NCBI GenBank assembly: GCA_964412235.1
Contig: CAYPNT010000131.1
Span: forward strand, 1 to 5,003
Source: JAYZQT01 sp964412235
GTDB taxonomy: Bacteria > Pseudomonadota > Alphaproteobacteria > MPNO01 > UBA830
Length of the DNA stretch: 5,003 bases
Direction of reading: 5' to 3'
Notes under the pieces: generated by a model
What the model was told of the DNA's origin: nothing
Databases searched by the model: none
Seen by the model: only the letters and a program-made list of their open reading frames with translations
Shown: positions 1-5,003 of the stretch, piece after piece
How the letters are laid out: each line of letters opens with the position of its first letter
How positions within the stretch are numbered: position 1 is the first letter of the stretch
Made by a program: the position numbers and the translations under genes

Positions 1-139
1 AGAACGGACCGCCGAGGAAGTGAGTCCCTGGTCGTTCCCGCTTTCCGGTTGATTCCTTAGCCGAAGGATTTAAAACCTGTTTTCTTTCAGCAATTTTAGC
101 CCGATTTACCCAATAAAATCAAATACTTAACAGAAAAAG
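1..139. other. Region downstream of tRNA-Phe, no identifiable gene
   Basis: The first 50 or so bases are clearly more GC-rich than the AT-rich remainder (about 70-139), so this may be the tail of a plus-strand gene that converges on the tRNA. Two plus-strand frames are open from the window edge, one ending at TGA 50-52 and one at TAG 58-60. Neither short tail is recognisable. A 5-bp inverted repeat (TCCTT/AAGGA, 54-68) follows, ending in only three T's, which is too weak to call a terminator. On the minus strand, five T's at 138-134 lie one base after the tRNA CCA end and might help end or process the tRNA transcript. No ATG-started minus-strand ORF is present. Confidence 0.3.
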
Positions 140-215
140 TGGTGCCCAGGGGCTGATTTGAACAGCCGACACCCGCATTTTCAGTGCGATGCTCTACCAA
201 CTGAGCTACCTGGGC
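140..215 (-). tRNA. tRNA-Phe (anticodon GAA)
   Basis: The gene folds as a complete 76-nt cloverleaf on the minus strand. The acceptor stem GCCCAGG pairs perfectly with CCTGGGC. The D arm is GCTC/GAGC. The anticodon stem TCGCA/TGCGG has one terminal T-G wobble and encloses loop CTGAAAA, which gives anticodon GAA for phenylalanine. A 5-nt variable loop and a T arm GGCTG/CAGCC with loop TTCAAAT follow. The discriminator base is A and the CCA end is encoded in the DNA. It lies 92 nt downstream of yacG and has its own well-formed promoter, so it is probably transcribed independently as well as by read-through. The tRNA charges phenylalanine for UUC and UUU codons. Confidence 0.97.
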
Positions 216-218
216 ACA

Positions 219-233
219 CGCAGAAACTCTGCG
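219..233 (-). other. Hairpin in the 5' leader of pre-tRNA-Phe
   Basis: A perfect 6-bp inverted repeat (CGCAGA, loop GTT, TCTGCG on the minus strand) ends three bases before the mature tRNA 5' end. The proposed promoter at 241-269 would place the transcription start at about 232-235, so the hairpin would form almost the whole leader removed by RNase P. It could protect the primary 5' end or position RNase P. That role is inference; the repeat itself is seen directly. Confidence 0.45.
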
Positions 234-240
234 AACCGAG

Positions 241-269
241 CTTATAGGCAATTACAGATTTGCTGTCTA
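241..269 (-). promoter_or_regulatory. Sigma-70-type promoter for tRNA-Phe
   Basis: Read on the minus strand, a -35 box TAGACA (269-264, one mismatch to TTGACA) is separated by exactly 17 bp from a -10 box TATAAG (246-241, two mismatches to TATAAT). The bases right after the -10 are CTCGG, a GC-rich discriminator of the kind associated with stringent control of stable-RNA genes in bacteria. The predicted start at about 232-235 leaves a leader of roughly 18 nt before the tRNA. The placement between yacG and the tRNA fits well. This was found by eye and has no experimental support. Confidence 0.65.
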
Positions 270-307
270 GCGAATGATCTTTAAACACAGTGCATCATAA
301 CTACTTT

Positions 308-499
308 TTATTCCTCTGACCCCTCATCGCCAAACCCGAACTCTATATCATCCGATAATTCCTCTGTAGGTACCGCGTAGCTTCCTGTAAACCAGCGTCC
401 CAAATCAATTTCAGCACATCGTTTTGAGCAGAAAGGTCGAAATTTATCGACCCGTTCAGCGCCGCAGATAGGACAACTAGGTTTTACCTTGTCACTCAT
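308..499 (-). CDS. yacG: DNA gyrase inhibitor YacG, zinc-binding
   Basis: This 63-residue protein matches the small YacG family. It shows the four-cysteine zinc site: C9-x2-C12 within 'CPICG' and C24-x3-C28 within 'FCSKRC'. The family-typical 'AEIDLGRW' follows at 29-36, then an acidic, probably disordered tail rich in Asp and Glu. In E. coli, YacG binds GyrB and blocks DNA binding by gyrase; applying that here rests on family membership. The ATG overlaps the end of rng by 8 nt (ATGAGTGA), and no Shine-Dalgarno sequence is visible upstream, so translation is probably coupled to rng. It is the last protein gene of the infA-maf-rng-yacG block. No convincing terminator follows before the tRNA-Phe promoter. 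Confidence 0.93.
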   Translation of the reverse strand: MSDKVKPSCPICGAERVDKFRPFCSKRCAEIDLGRWFTGSYAVPTEELSDDIEFGFGDEGSEE

Positions 500-1934
500 T
501 TGGACGCATTGTAACTATGTCAAACCTATCGCGCTCGTAGTCATTATCCGCCCGCAGAACAATGGTCCGTCCCCACTCGTCTTCAATCGCATCCACTTCA
601 ATACCATAGGTATTCTCAAGCAAATCAATTACCCCTTCAGAGGCATAAACTACCAACTCACCAGGCCCCGCAACACGGGCTTCACGGCGCAGCGATCGTA
701 GTATTTCTATTGATATTGTCTCCATAGACCTAACACGCCCAGACCCCCCGCATGCCTCACACGTTTGGGTCATTGTATTTAATAAGGGCTCTCGACGACG
801 ACGACGGGTTACTTCAAACAAACCCGCATTCGTGACCCCGAGCACCCGAGTAGGGTTCCGGTCGCGAGCAGATACGTTTTCAAAGGTCTCTATCACCTCA
901 TTCCAATGTTTAGTTTCCTCCATATGGATGAAATCTACTACGATTAAACCTGAAATATTCCGGAGACGGATTTGTCTGGCGGCTTCACGGGCAGCCTCAC
1001 AGTTCGTTAGAAACGCATTTTGTTCATGATCGCCGGCACTGTCAAAGCGCCCAGAATTGACGTCAATTGCAGTCAAAGCTTCCAAGGTTTCAATCACGAG
1101 GCTACCACCAGAAATTAAATCTACACGCTGCTCACCGGTCCGGCTAACCTCTTCCTCAATCCCATACTGTTCAAACATCTCTTTGGGGCCCGAATGTAAC
1201 TTGACCCTATCCGCCATACCCGGCATCACCCGTTCACAAAAATCCCGCGCCTTCGTTACCGCCTTCGGGTCGTCTACATGCACCGTATTTATATTATCCA
1301 GCGCATGATCCCTGAGAACCCGCAATACTGGATCTAGATCTTCGTGAAGACAAGATGGCACCTTAGACGAAGCTTGAGAAACCTCTATGTCATGCCACTT
1401 TTGACGAAGGTCCTTACAATCTGTTTGGAGTTCATCATTCGACACACCTACTGCAGCAGTCCTTACGATAAACCCCTCCTCAGGCGAGGCAAGATTAGTC
1501 ATAATTTCAGTGAGACGGTCACGCTCGCCTTCATCTTCTATTTTTCGGGAGACCATCACACGGTCTTGTCGGGGCGCATAAACGAGATACCGCCCGGGTA
1601 ATGCGATCCGCCGCGATAATTGTACACCCTTTCCTTCAAGAGCATCCTTGGTAACCTGCACGATAACCTGTTCGCCTTCATGAACAGGAATATCGGGCTC
1701 TCCGTTCCGACGTGTACCGTTGTCTAGTCCCAAAAAACCCGACCGAGTTAGCCCAATATTGACAAATGCCGCCTGCATACCGTTCATTACACGTTCAATG
1801 CGTCCCAAATAAATATTACCAACGACACTTGTGCGATCGTTGTGATCCACTATCAAATCAACAAGAACGTCATCAATAAATAGAGCTGACCTGATTTCCG
1901 CCGGGGTAACATTTATAAATAAGTCCTCAGCCAT
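492..1934 (-). CDS. rng: Ribonuclease G-type endoribonuclease (RNase E/G family)
   Basis: The 480-residue protein is an RNase E/G family endonuclease that cuts single-stranded RNA, with roles known in the family in 16S rRNA 5' maturation and mRNA decay. The order is an N-terminal strand region, an S1-like domain at about 35-110 ('VGNIYLGRIERVMNGMQAAF'), and a 5'-phosphate sensor region including 'GFIVRTAAVG' (R158-T159). The DNase I-like catalytic core follows, with metal-binding Asp in 'AIDVNSG' (D291) and 'VVDFIHM' (D334). The Zn-link CxxC is C392/C395 in 'CEACGG'. The length is close to E. coli RNase G (489), and the long degradosome scaffold tail of RNase E is absent. A run of five Arg (377-381) precedes the Zn-link. 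The ATG overlaps maf by 8 nt, and its opening is typical of alphaproteobacterial members, which supports this start. Confidence 0.95.
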   Translation of the reverse strand: MAEDLFINVTPAEIRSALFIDDVLVDLIVDHNDRTSVVGNIYLGRIERVMNGMQAAFVNIGLTRSGFLGLDNGTRRNGEPDIPVHEGEQVIVQVTKDALEGKGVQLSRRIALPGRYLVYAPRQDRVMVSRKIEDEGERDRLTEIMTNLASPEEGFIVRTAAVGVSNDELQTDCKDLRQKWHDIEVSQASSKVPSCLHEDLDPVLRVLRDHALDNINTVHVDDPKAVTKARDFCERVMPGMADRVKLHSGPKEMFEQYGIEEEVSRTGEQRVDLISGGSLVIETLEALTAIDVNSGRFDSAGDHEQNAFLTNCEAAREAARQIRLRNISGLIVVDFIHMEETKHWNEVIETFENVSARDRNPTRVLGVTNAGLFEVTRRRRREPLLNTMTQTCEACGGSGRVRSMETISIEILRSLRREARVAGPGELVVYASEGVIDLLENTYGIEVDAIEDEWGRTIVLRADNDYERDRFDIVTMRPNE

Positions 1935-2553
1935 CGTTCTTTTTCACCACATTAATTTCTCTTGAAAATACGAAACCTGACCCTCGGAGCAGAGCCAACG
2001 TCTCGTATAAAGGCAATCCAACCACATTTGAATACGAACCCGTTAAGTGCCGAACAAATGCGCCAGCATACCCTTGGATAGCGTAGGCACCAGCTTTACC
2101 ATGCCATTCACCCGAAGACAGATATCGCTCGATTTCATCCCCTTCAAGTCTCTTAAATGTTATTGTTGTAGTAACTGTTCGACGTGACAATTCGCCGTCA
2201 GGTCTAATGACAACCACCCCCGTAAGGACCCGATGGCGCCGTCCGGACAATAATTGAAGAAATTTCCGAGCTTCAACTTGAGTAGAGGGTTTTCCTAAAA
2301 TACGATTTCCGGCCACTACGACAGTGTCGGCCGCCACCACCCACTTTCCATTAAGGGTCTTCGCGACCACCTCTGCTTTTCGGCAAGCCAACCGCTCAAC
2401 CAAAGCTTTTGGCTTTTCTCCTTCGAGCCGTACTTCAACGGTATTAGCAGGTACAATAGCGACGGGTGATAGTCCCACCTGCGCCAGTAGTTCTTTTCGT
2501 CGCGGAGAACCTGATGCTAAAACAATTTGATTCGGACCGTCGGTCCGCAACAT
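1927..2553 (-). CDS. maf: Maf-family nucleoside triphosphate pyrophosphatase, YhdE-like
   Basis: The 208-residue protein is a Maf/Ham1-fold enzyme that hydrolyses NTPs to NMP plus pyrophosphate in the cytoplasm, thought to clear non-canonical or excess nucleotides. Visible motifs are the N-terminal 'LASGSPRR' (12-19), the conserved acidic residue in 'VAADTVVV' (D76), Lys in 'LGKP' (K88), 'GKAGAYAIQG' (152-161) and 'GSYSNVVGLPL' (172-182). The KAGAY-IQG and SYSNVVGLP signatures match the YhdE (dTTP/UTP) subgroup rather than the YceF (m7GTP) subgroup; that substrate assignment is inference. It starts 5 nt after infA with no clear Shine-Dalgarno sequence, which implies coupled translation, and ends overlapping rng by 8 nt. 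A 6-bp inverted repeat lies in codons 3-7. The C-terminal tail of about 20 residues after the core is weakly conserved in character. Confidence 0.93.
   Translation of the reverse strand: MLRTDGPNQIVLASGSPRRKELLAQVGLSPVAIVPANTVEVRLEGEKPKALVERLACRKAEVVAKTLNGKWVVAADTVVVAGNRILGKPSTQVEARKFLQLLSGRRHRVLTGVVVIRPDGELSRRTVTTTITFKRLEGDEIERYLSSGEWHGKAGAYAIQGYAGAFVRHLTGSYSNVVGLPLYETLALLRGSGFVFSREINVVKKNDG
2533..2547 (-). repeat. Inverted repeat in the first codons of maf
   Basis: A perfect 6-bp GC-rich inverted repeat with a 3-nt loop (CGGACC, GAC, GGTCCG on the minus strand) covers codons 3-7 of maf. In RNA it would form a stable small hairpin 6 nt after the start codon. Together with the missing ribosome-binding site it could keep maf expression dependent on ribosomes arriving from infA. 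The repeat is seen directly; the regulatory role is inference. Confidence 0.4.
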
Positions 2554-2558
2554 AGCGG

Positions 2559-2777
2559 TTATTTGAAACGAAAGGTGATGCGACCTTTGCTTAGATCGTA
2601 CGGGGTCATTTCCACGTTTACCTTATCACCTGCCAAAACACGGATGCGGTTTTTTCGCATCTTCCCAGACGTGTGAGCTAATACCTCGTGCTCGTTCTCC
2701 AACTTAACCCGAAACATAGCATTTGGAAGCAGTTCAAGAACCGTTCCTGCAAACTCCATCAATTCTTCTTTCGCCAT
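2559..2777 (-). CDS. infA: Translation initiation factor IF-1
   Basis: The 72-residue protein is full-length IF-1, an OB-fold protein that binds the 30S A site and assists IF-2 and IF-3 in start-site selection. It begins 'MAKEELMEFAGTV' and contains the family-defining 'LPNAMFRVKLENEHEVLAH' (17-35), 'SGKMRKNRIRVLAGDKVNVE' (37-56) and the ending 'YDLSKGRITFRFK'. The usual first-strand 'IEMxGxV' reads 'MEFAGTV' here, a mild variation. A purine-rich ribosome-binding site (AAGGGG, 2788-2783) precedes the ATG. It is the first gene of the infA-maf-rng-yacG block and follows a 195-nt gap, so its promoter is likely in that gap. Identity is essentially certain from sequence and length. Confidence 0.98.
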   Translation of the reverse strand: MAKEELMEFAGTVLELLPNAMFRVKLENEHEVLAHTSGKMRKNRIRVLAGDKVNVEMTPYDLSKGRITFRFK

Positions 2778-2782
2778 TATAC

Positions 2783-2788
2783 CCCTTG
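2783..2788 (-). promoter_or_regulatory. Ribosome-binding site of infA
   Basis: The minus strand reads AAGGGG followed by TATA and the ATG at 2777-2775. This is the only clear Shine-Dalgarno sequence in the infA-yacG block, consistent with infA being translated independently while maf and yacG depend on coupling. The spacing is slightly short but acceptable. Confidence 0.6.
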
Positions 2789-2808
2789 GTCAGTGTTGCG
2801 TATGGCGG

Positions 2809-2837
2809 AAAGTGCGGTTTTGAGCACGAGAGGTCAA
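2809..2837 (-). promoter_or_regulatory. Weak candidate promoter for infA
   Basis: On the minus strand a good -35 box TTGACC (2837-2832, preceded by C as in many alphaproteobacterial promoters) lies 17 bp before CACTTT (2814-2809), which is a poor match to the -10 consensus. The location about 30 nt upstream of the infA start codon is sensible. The poor -10 keeps this tentative. Confidence 0.3.
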
Positions 2838-2935
2838 GACCCTAATTTCACGTTCGCCATTTATCCCAATAGTACAAACGCCCATTAGACTGACCAGACA
2901 CTCCATCGTTCTGTCCACTAGACAGGACATTCCTT

Positions 2936-2964
2936 AAAGAACTTTCACAAAAGTTCGCACTTTT
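2936..2964 (-). terminator. Weak, overlapping stem-loops after hisD, possible terminator
   Basis: Two mutually exclusive stems can form in the minus-strand transcript. The upstream one is AAAAGT/ACTTTT around a GCGA tetraloop (2964-2949). The downstream one is GAACTTT/AAAGTTC around TGTG (2956-2939), followed by only three T's (2938-2936). The second has the shape of an intrinsic terminator, but the stem is A/U-rich and the U tract is short. It may end or attenuate the hisG-hisD transcript, or do nothing. Confidence 0.25.
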
Positions 2965-2972
2965 GCCATTCG

Positions 2973-4271
2973 TTAATCTTTTCGCAAGCGCATAGATACC
3001 GATAGAGCGTGAGCATCCAGACCCTCGGCGTTGGCTAAGGTCACAGCATCAGGGCCTATACGTGTGAGTGCCTTCTCATCACACTCCACAAAAGTTGTTC
3101 GTTTCATAAAATCCATAGTACTCAAGCCAGAGGAGAACTTTGCATTCCCCGACGTCGGTAGTACGTGGTTTGGGCCTGCTACATAATCACCTACCGCTTC
3201 AGGAGTGTAATGACCAAGAAAGATCGTACCGGCATTGATTATATTTTCCGCTAAACTTTTCGGTGATTTTACTGCTAATTCAAGGTGTTCTGGAGCAAGC
3301 TGATTAACGAGTTCGACACACTCTTTGATGTTGGAAACTAAAATGATACAACCGTGGGTTTCCCAACTTTCTCGCGCAATGTCGCCTCTTGGCAACATTG
3401 ATAAAAGCTTGTTTACCGCATCCGATACAGCATCAGCCATGGCAGCACTATCTGTGATAAGAACGGACTGGGAAGAAACATCATGCTCTGCCTGTGAGAT
3501 CAGATCTGCAGCAATCCAGGAGGGATCATTTTCGGCATCCGCTACCACTAAAATTTCCGATGGTCCGGCAATCATATCTATTCCTACCCGGCCAAAAACC
3601 TGACGCTTTGCTTCTGTGACGTACACATTCCCGGGTCCCGTTATTTTATCGACGGATACAATTGTTTCTGTTCCATATGCCAGCGCTGCCACTGCCTGAG
3701 CACCACCTACCCGATAAACCTCATCCACACCCGAAAGTCTTGCAGCCTCTATAACCAGGGGATTAACAGTCTGTGCAGACGGGGGTACGGTCATTATGAC
3801 ACGTTTAACGCCCGCTATTTTTGCAGGTATCGCGTTCATCAAGACAGAACTCGGATATGCCGCCGTACCACCCGGTATATATATTCCAACAGCCTCCATC
3901 GGCGTCCAACGCAGGCCAAGTGTAACACCTGCGTCATCCTCATACGTTATGTTAGACGGAAGTTGCTTGTCGTGGAATGAATGAATGCGATCTGACGCAT
4001 GTTTTAGCGCCCGTAGTTCTCGATCACGAACTAGATTGGACGCTTCCATTAAATCAACATCTGACAGACGTAACTGGTCGGCAGAGGTAAATTTCAATCC
4101 ATCAAATTCCTCTGTAAACTCGAGTAGCGCTTGATCGCCCCGAGCCCGGACCTCAGCAATAATATTTGACACAACATCTACAACATTAGAATTCGCGTCA
4201 CGCCTCTGGGTTGCTAAACGTCTAAACTCTTCATTGAACCCTGGATGCGAAGCAATCAGCCTAAGAGGCAT
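2973..4271 (-). CDS. hisD: Histidinol dehydrogenase
   Basis: The 432-residue enzyme catalyses the last two steps of histidine biosynthesis, oxidising L-histidinol via histidinal to L-histidine with two NAD+. Family blocks include 'GIYIPGGTAAYPSSVLMNAI' (about 129-148), 'DKITGPGNVYVTEAKRQVFG' (208-227) and 'GIDMIAGPSEILVVAD' (230-245). The zinc ligands are all present: Q260 and H263 in 'SQAEHD', D362 in 'VGDYVAGPNH' and H421 in 'DAHALSVSMR'. The catalytic pair E328-H329 sits in 'LAPEHLEL'. The length matches the family (about 430). I chose ATG 4271 over a TTG one codon upstream because the Shine-Dalgarno GGGAGG (4283-4278) is 6 nt from the ATG and only 3 nt from the TTG. The start lies inside the end of hisG with an 11-nt overlap, indicating co-transcription and probable coupling. 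Confidence 0.97.
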   Translation of the reverse strand: MPLRLIASHPGFNEEFRRLATQRRDANSNVVDVVSNIIAEVRARGDQALLEFTEEFDGLKFTSADQLRLSDVDLMEASNLVRDRELRALKHASDRIHSFHDKQLPSNITYEDDAGVTLGLRWTPMEAVGIYIPGGTAAYPSSVLMNAIPAKIAGVKRVIMTVPPSAQTVNPLVIEAARLSGVDEVYRVGGAQAVAALAYGTETIVSVDKITGPGNVYVTEAKRQVFGRVGIDMIAGPSEILVVADAENDPSWIAADLISQAEHDVSSQSVLITDSAAMADAVSDAVNKLLSMLPRGDIARESWETHGCIILVSNIKECVELVNQLAPEHLELAVKSPKSLAENIINAGTIFLGHYTPEAVGDYVAGPNHVLPTSGNAKFSSGLSTMDFMKRTTFVECDEKALTRIGPDAVTLANAEGLDAHALSVSMRLRKD

Positions 4272-4962
4272 CAAGCACCTCCCGAAACCGTTCTATCCAG
4301 CTATGAATTTCGTCCGGTCTTGTTTTCAATGCAGCGCGGTTCACAACAAGCTTAGAGGTAATCTTTTCAATTTCTTCTATCTCGACGAGCCCGTTAGCTT
4401 CAAGCGTCGCTCCAGTCGAAACCAAGTCAACGATCCGCCGGCACAAACCTAAAGAAGGCGCAATCTCCATTGCACCGTGGAGCTTCACACATTCTGCCTG
4501 GACGCCCCGCGCAGCAAAATGACGTCTGGTGATCTGAGGATATTTAGTCGCGACGCGAACATGGCTCCACTGCTTTGGATTATCCGTTTTTCCTAAATCG
4601 ACCGCCTCCGCCACCACCATTCGACAGGCCCCTATCCCTAAGTCTAGCGGCGCATAAACTTCCGGGAAGTCAAATTCCAATAAGACATCACGACCTGCAA
4701 CACCTATTTGAGCTGCCCCAAAGGCAACAAACGTAGCAATATCAAAAGAGCGAACGCGAAGTATAGAAAAATTTGGGACATTTGTAGAAAATTCTAGTTT
4801 TCGTTCACTCGATTCAAAAAATGCGTCCTCTGGCTCCACACCGACACGCGCGAGTAATGGTATAAGTTCATCCAAAATTCTGCCACGGGGAACTGCTAAA
4901 CGTAGCCGGCTGTCTGCATCGTCCTCGCGATTTTCTACTGCAGGTAATCGATTCGTTTCCAT
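4261..4962 (-). CDS. hisG: ATP phosphoribosyltransferase, short form (catalytic subunit)
   Basis: The 233-residue enzyme starts histidine biosynthesis by joining ATP and PRPP to give phosphoribosyl-ATP. Visible family features are 'LRLAVPRGRILDELIPLL' (20-37), 'AAQIGVAGRDVLLE' (83-96), 'LHGAMEIAPSLGL' (161-173) and the PRPP-binding loop 'DLVSTGATLEANGL' (179-192). The chain ends soon after the second lobe, so the C-terminal ACT-like regulatory domain of long-form HisG (about 290-300 residues) is missing. Short forms work as a complex with HisZ, a catalytically dead HisRS-like protein, not encoded here. About 19 charged residues precede the core, somewhat long for the family. The ATG is forced: an in-frame TAA lies directly upstream and no alternative start codon occurs before the core. 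It overlaps hisD by 11 nt. Confidence 0.95.
   Translation of the reverse strand: METNRLPAVENREDDADSRLRLAVPRGRILDELIPLLARVGVEPEDAFFESSERKLEFSTNVPNFSILRVRSFDIATFVAFGAAQIGVAGRDVLLEFDFPEVYAPLDLGIGACRMVVAEAVDLGKTDNPKQWSHVRVATKYPQITRRHFAARGVQAECVKLHGAMEIAPSLGLCRRIVDLVSTGATLEANGLVEIEEIEKITSKLVVNRAALKTRPDEIHSWIERFREVLDAS
4278..4283 (-). promoter_or_regulatory. Ribosome-binding site of hisD, inside hisG
   Basis: GGGAGG on the minus strand lies within the last codons of hisG, 6 nt upstream of ATG 4271. It is the strongest Shine-Dalgarno sequence in the window and decides the hisD start in favour of ATG rather than the adjacent TTG at 4274. Confidence 0.75.
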
Positions 4963-4966
4963 TTAC

Positions 4967-5003
4967 TTAGTCATCTTCCTGGTCATGGTCGGGACGCCAT
5001 CGC
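4967..5003 (-). CDS. C-terminal end of an unidentified upstream gene (partial)
   Basis: A minus-strand frame entering from the window edge ends at TAA 4969-4967, four bases before the hisG ATG, with final residues RWRPDHDQEDD. A second open frame ends at TAA 4965-4963, directly against the hisG start. Only about a dozen codons are visible. In alphaproteobacteria a DUF2948 protein often lies next to murA and the his genes here, and the Trp-Arg-Pro-His ending would suit it, but this is inference from context and cannot be confirmed from the fragment. The spacing suggests hisG is downstream in an operon. Confidence 0.4.
   Translation of the reverse strand, partial: RWRPDHDQEDD

Larger units (their letters stand above)
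2778..2972 (-). other. Non-coding gap between hisD and infA
   Basis: This 195-nt gap separates the two gene groups. It contains overlapping A/U-rich inverted repeats just after hisD (2939-2964), a separate CTGTC/GACAG inverted repeat (2911-2925), the candidate infA promoter and the infA ribosome-binding site. Two tiny minus-strand reading frames exist: 11 codons at 2969-2934, starting three bases after hisD, and 46 codons at 2930-2790, ending 12 nt before infA. They share a frame and are separated by one stop plus one codon. Neither translation resembles a known family, and neither is called as a gene. Confidence 0.5.

Noticed and set aside
2..52. Plus-strand tail (frame 2, ending TGA 50-52) as a partial gene
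   Set aside because: Only 16 codons are visible, a second frame is also open to 60, and no family is recognisable, so it is noted in the region entry only.
489..701. 70-codon plus-strand reading frame over the end of rng
   Set aside because: It lies antisense to a strongly supported RNase G gene, and its translation resembles no family that I recognise.
2688..2888. 66-codon plus-strand frame over infA and the gap
   Set aside because: Most of it mirrors infA in antisense and the remainder crosses non-coding sequence; no domain or initiation signal is visible.
2911..2925. CTGTC/GACAG inverted repeat as a terminator or operator
   Set aside because: The stem is only 5 bp with no following U tract, and no known operator consensus matches it.
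2790..2930. 46-codon minus-strand frame just upstream of infA as a small gene
   Set aside because: AAGGA abuts the ATG with no proper spacing, the candidate infA promoter lies inside it, and the translation is not recognisable. It is kept only as a point to test, not called as a gene.
3325..3603. 92-codon plus-strand reading frame inside hisD
   Set aside because: It is fully antisense to conserved hisD motifs, has no ribosome-binding site, and is of a length expected by chance opposite a real gene.
4272..4274. TTG as the hisD start codon
   Set aside because: The Shine-Dalgarno spacing would be only 3 nt, and the adjacent ATG has 6 nt spacing and is the preferred codon.
1..5003. Search for mobile elements, CRISPR repeats, toxin-antitoxin pairs or defence genes
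   Set aside because: No transposase, integrase, regularly spaced repeats or paired small genes are visible. The strand is almost fully accounted for by housekeeping genes in a familiar order.

Overview
The window is chromosomal and reads as an alphaproteobacterium of moderate GC content, probably not a high-GC soil or enteric type. Two things point there. The protein sequences have an alphaproteobacterial flavour: an RNase G-type enzyme opening 'MAEDLFINVTPAEIRSAL' and a YhdE-type Maf with 'GKAGAYAIQG'. The gene order hisG-hisD / infA-maf-rng-yacG / tRNA-Phe is one I associate with this class. The exact lineage cannot be read from five kilobases. All confident genes are on the minus strand, so the biological reading direction is from high to low coordinates.

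Layout in transcription order. Positions 5003-4967 hold the last codons of an unidentified upstream gene. hisG (4962-4261) and hisD (4271-2973) overlap by 11 nt and encode the first and last enzymes of histidine biosynthesis. HisG is the short form, so it should need a HisZ partner encoded elsewhere. A 195-nt non-coding gap (2972-2778) follows, with small inverted repeats just after hisD and a weak candidate promoter ahead of infA. Next comes a tight four-gene block: infA (IF-1), maf (nucleotide pyrophosphatase), rng (RNase E/G family) and yacG (zinc-binding gyrase inhibitor). Its junctions are a 5-nt gap, an 8-nt overlap and another 8-nt overlap, which suggests one transcript with translational coupling. 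A good promoter (269-241) then drives a single tRNA-Phe(GAA) at 215-140, with a small hairpin in its 5' leader. Positions 1-139 hold no gene that I can identify.

The products serve amino-acid synthesis, translation initiation, nucleotide-pool sanitation, RNA processing, gyrase control and a tRNA. This is core housekeeping content. I see no mobile element, CRISPR array, toxin-antitoxin pair or defence system, and no evidence of a previously undescribed system. The points most worth a second look are small: the hisD-infA gap, which lacks genes often found there, the pre-tRNA leader hairpin, and a hairpin at the start of maf, which has no visible ribosome-binding site.
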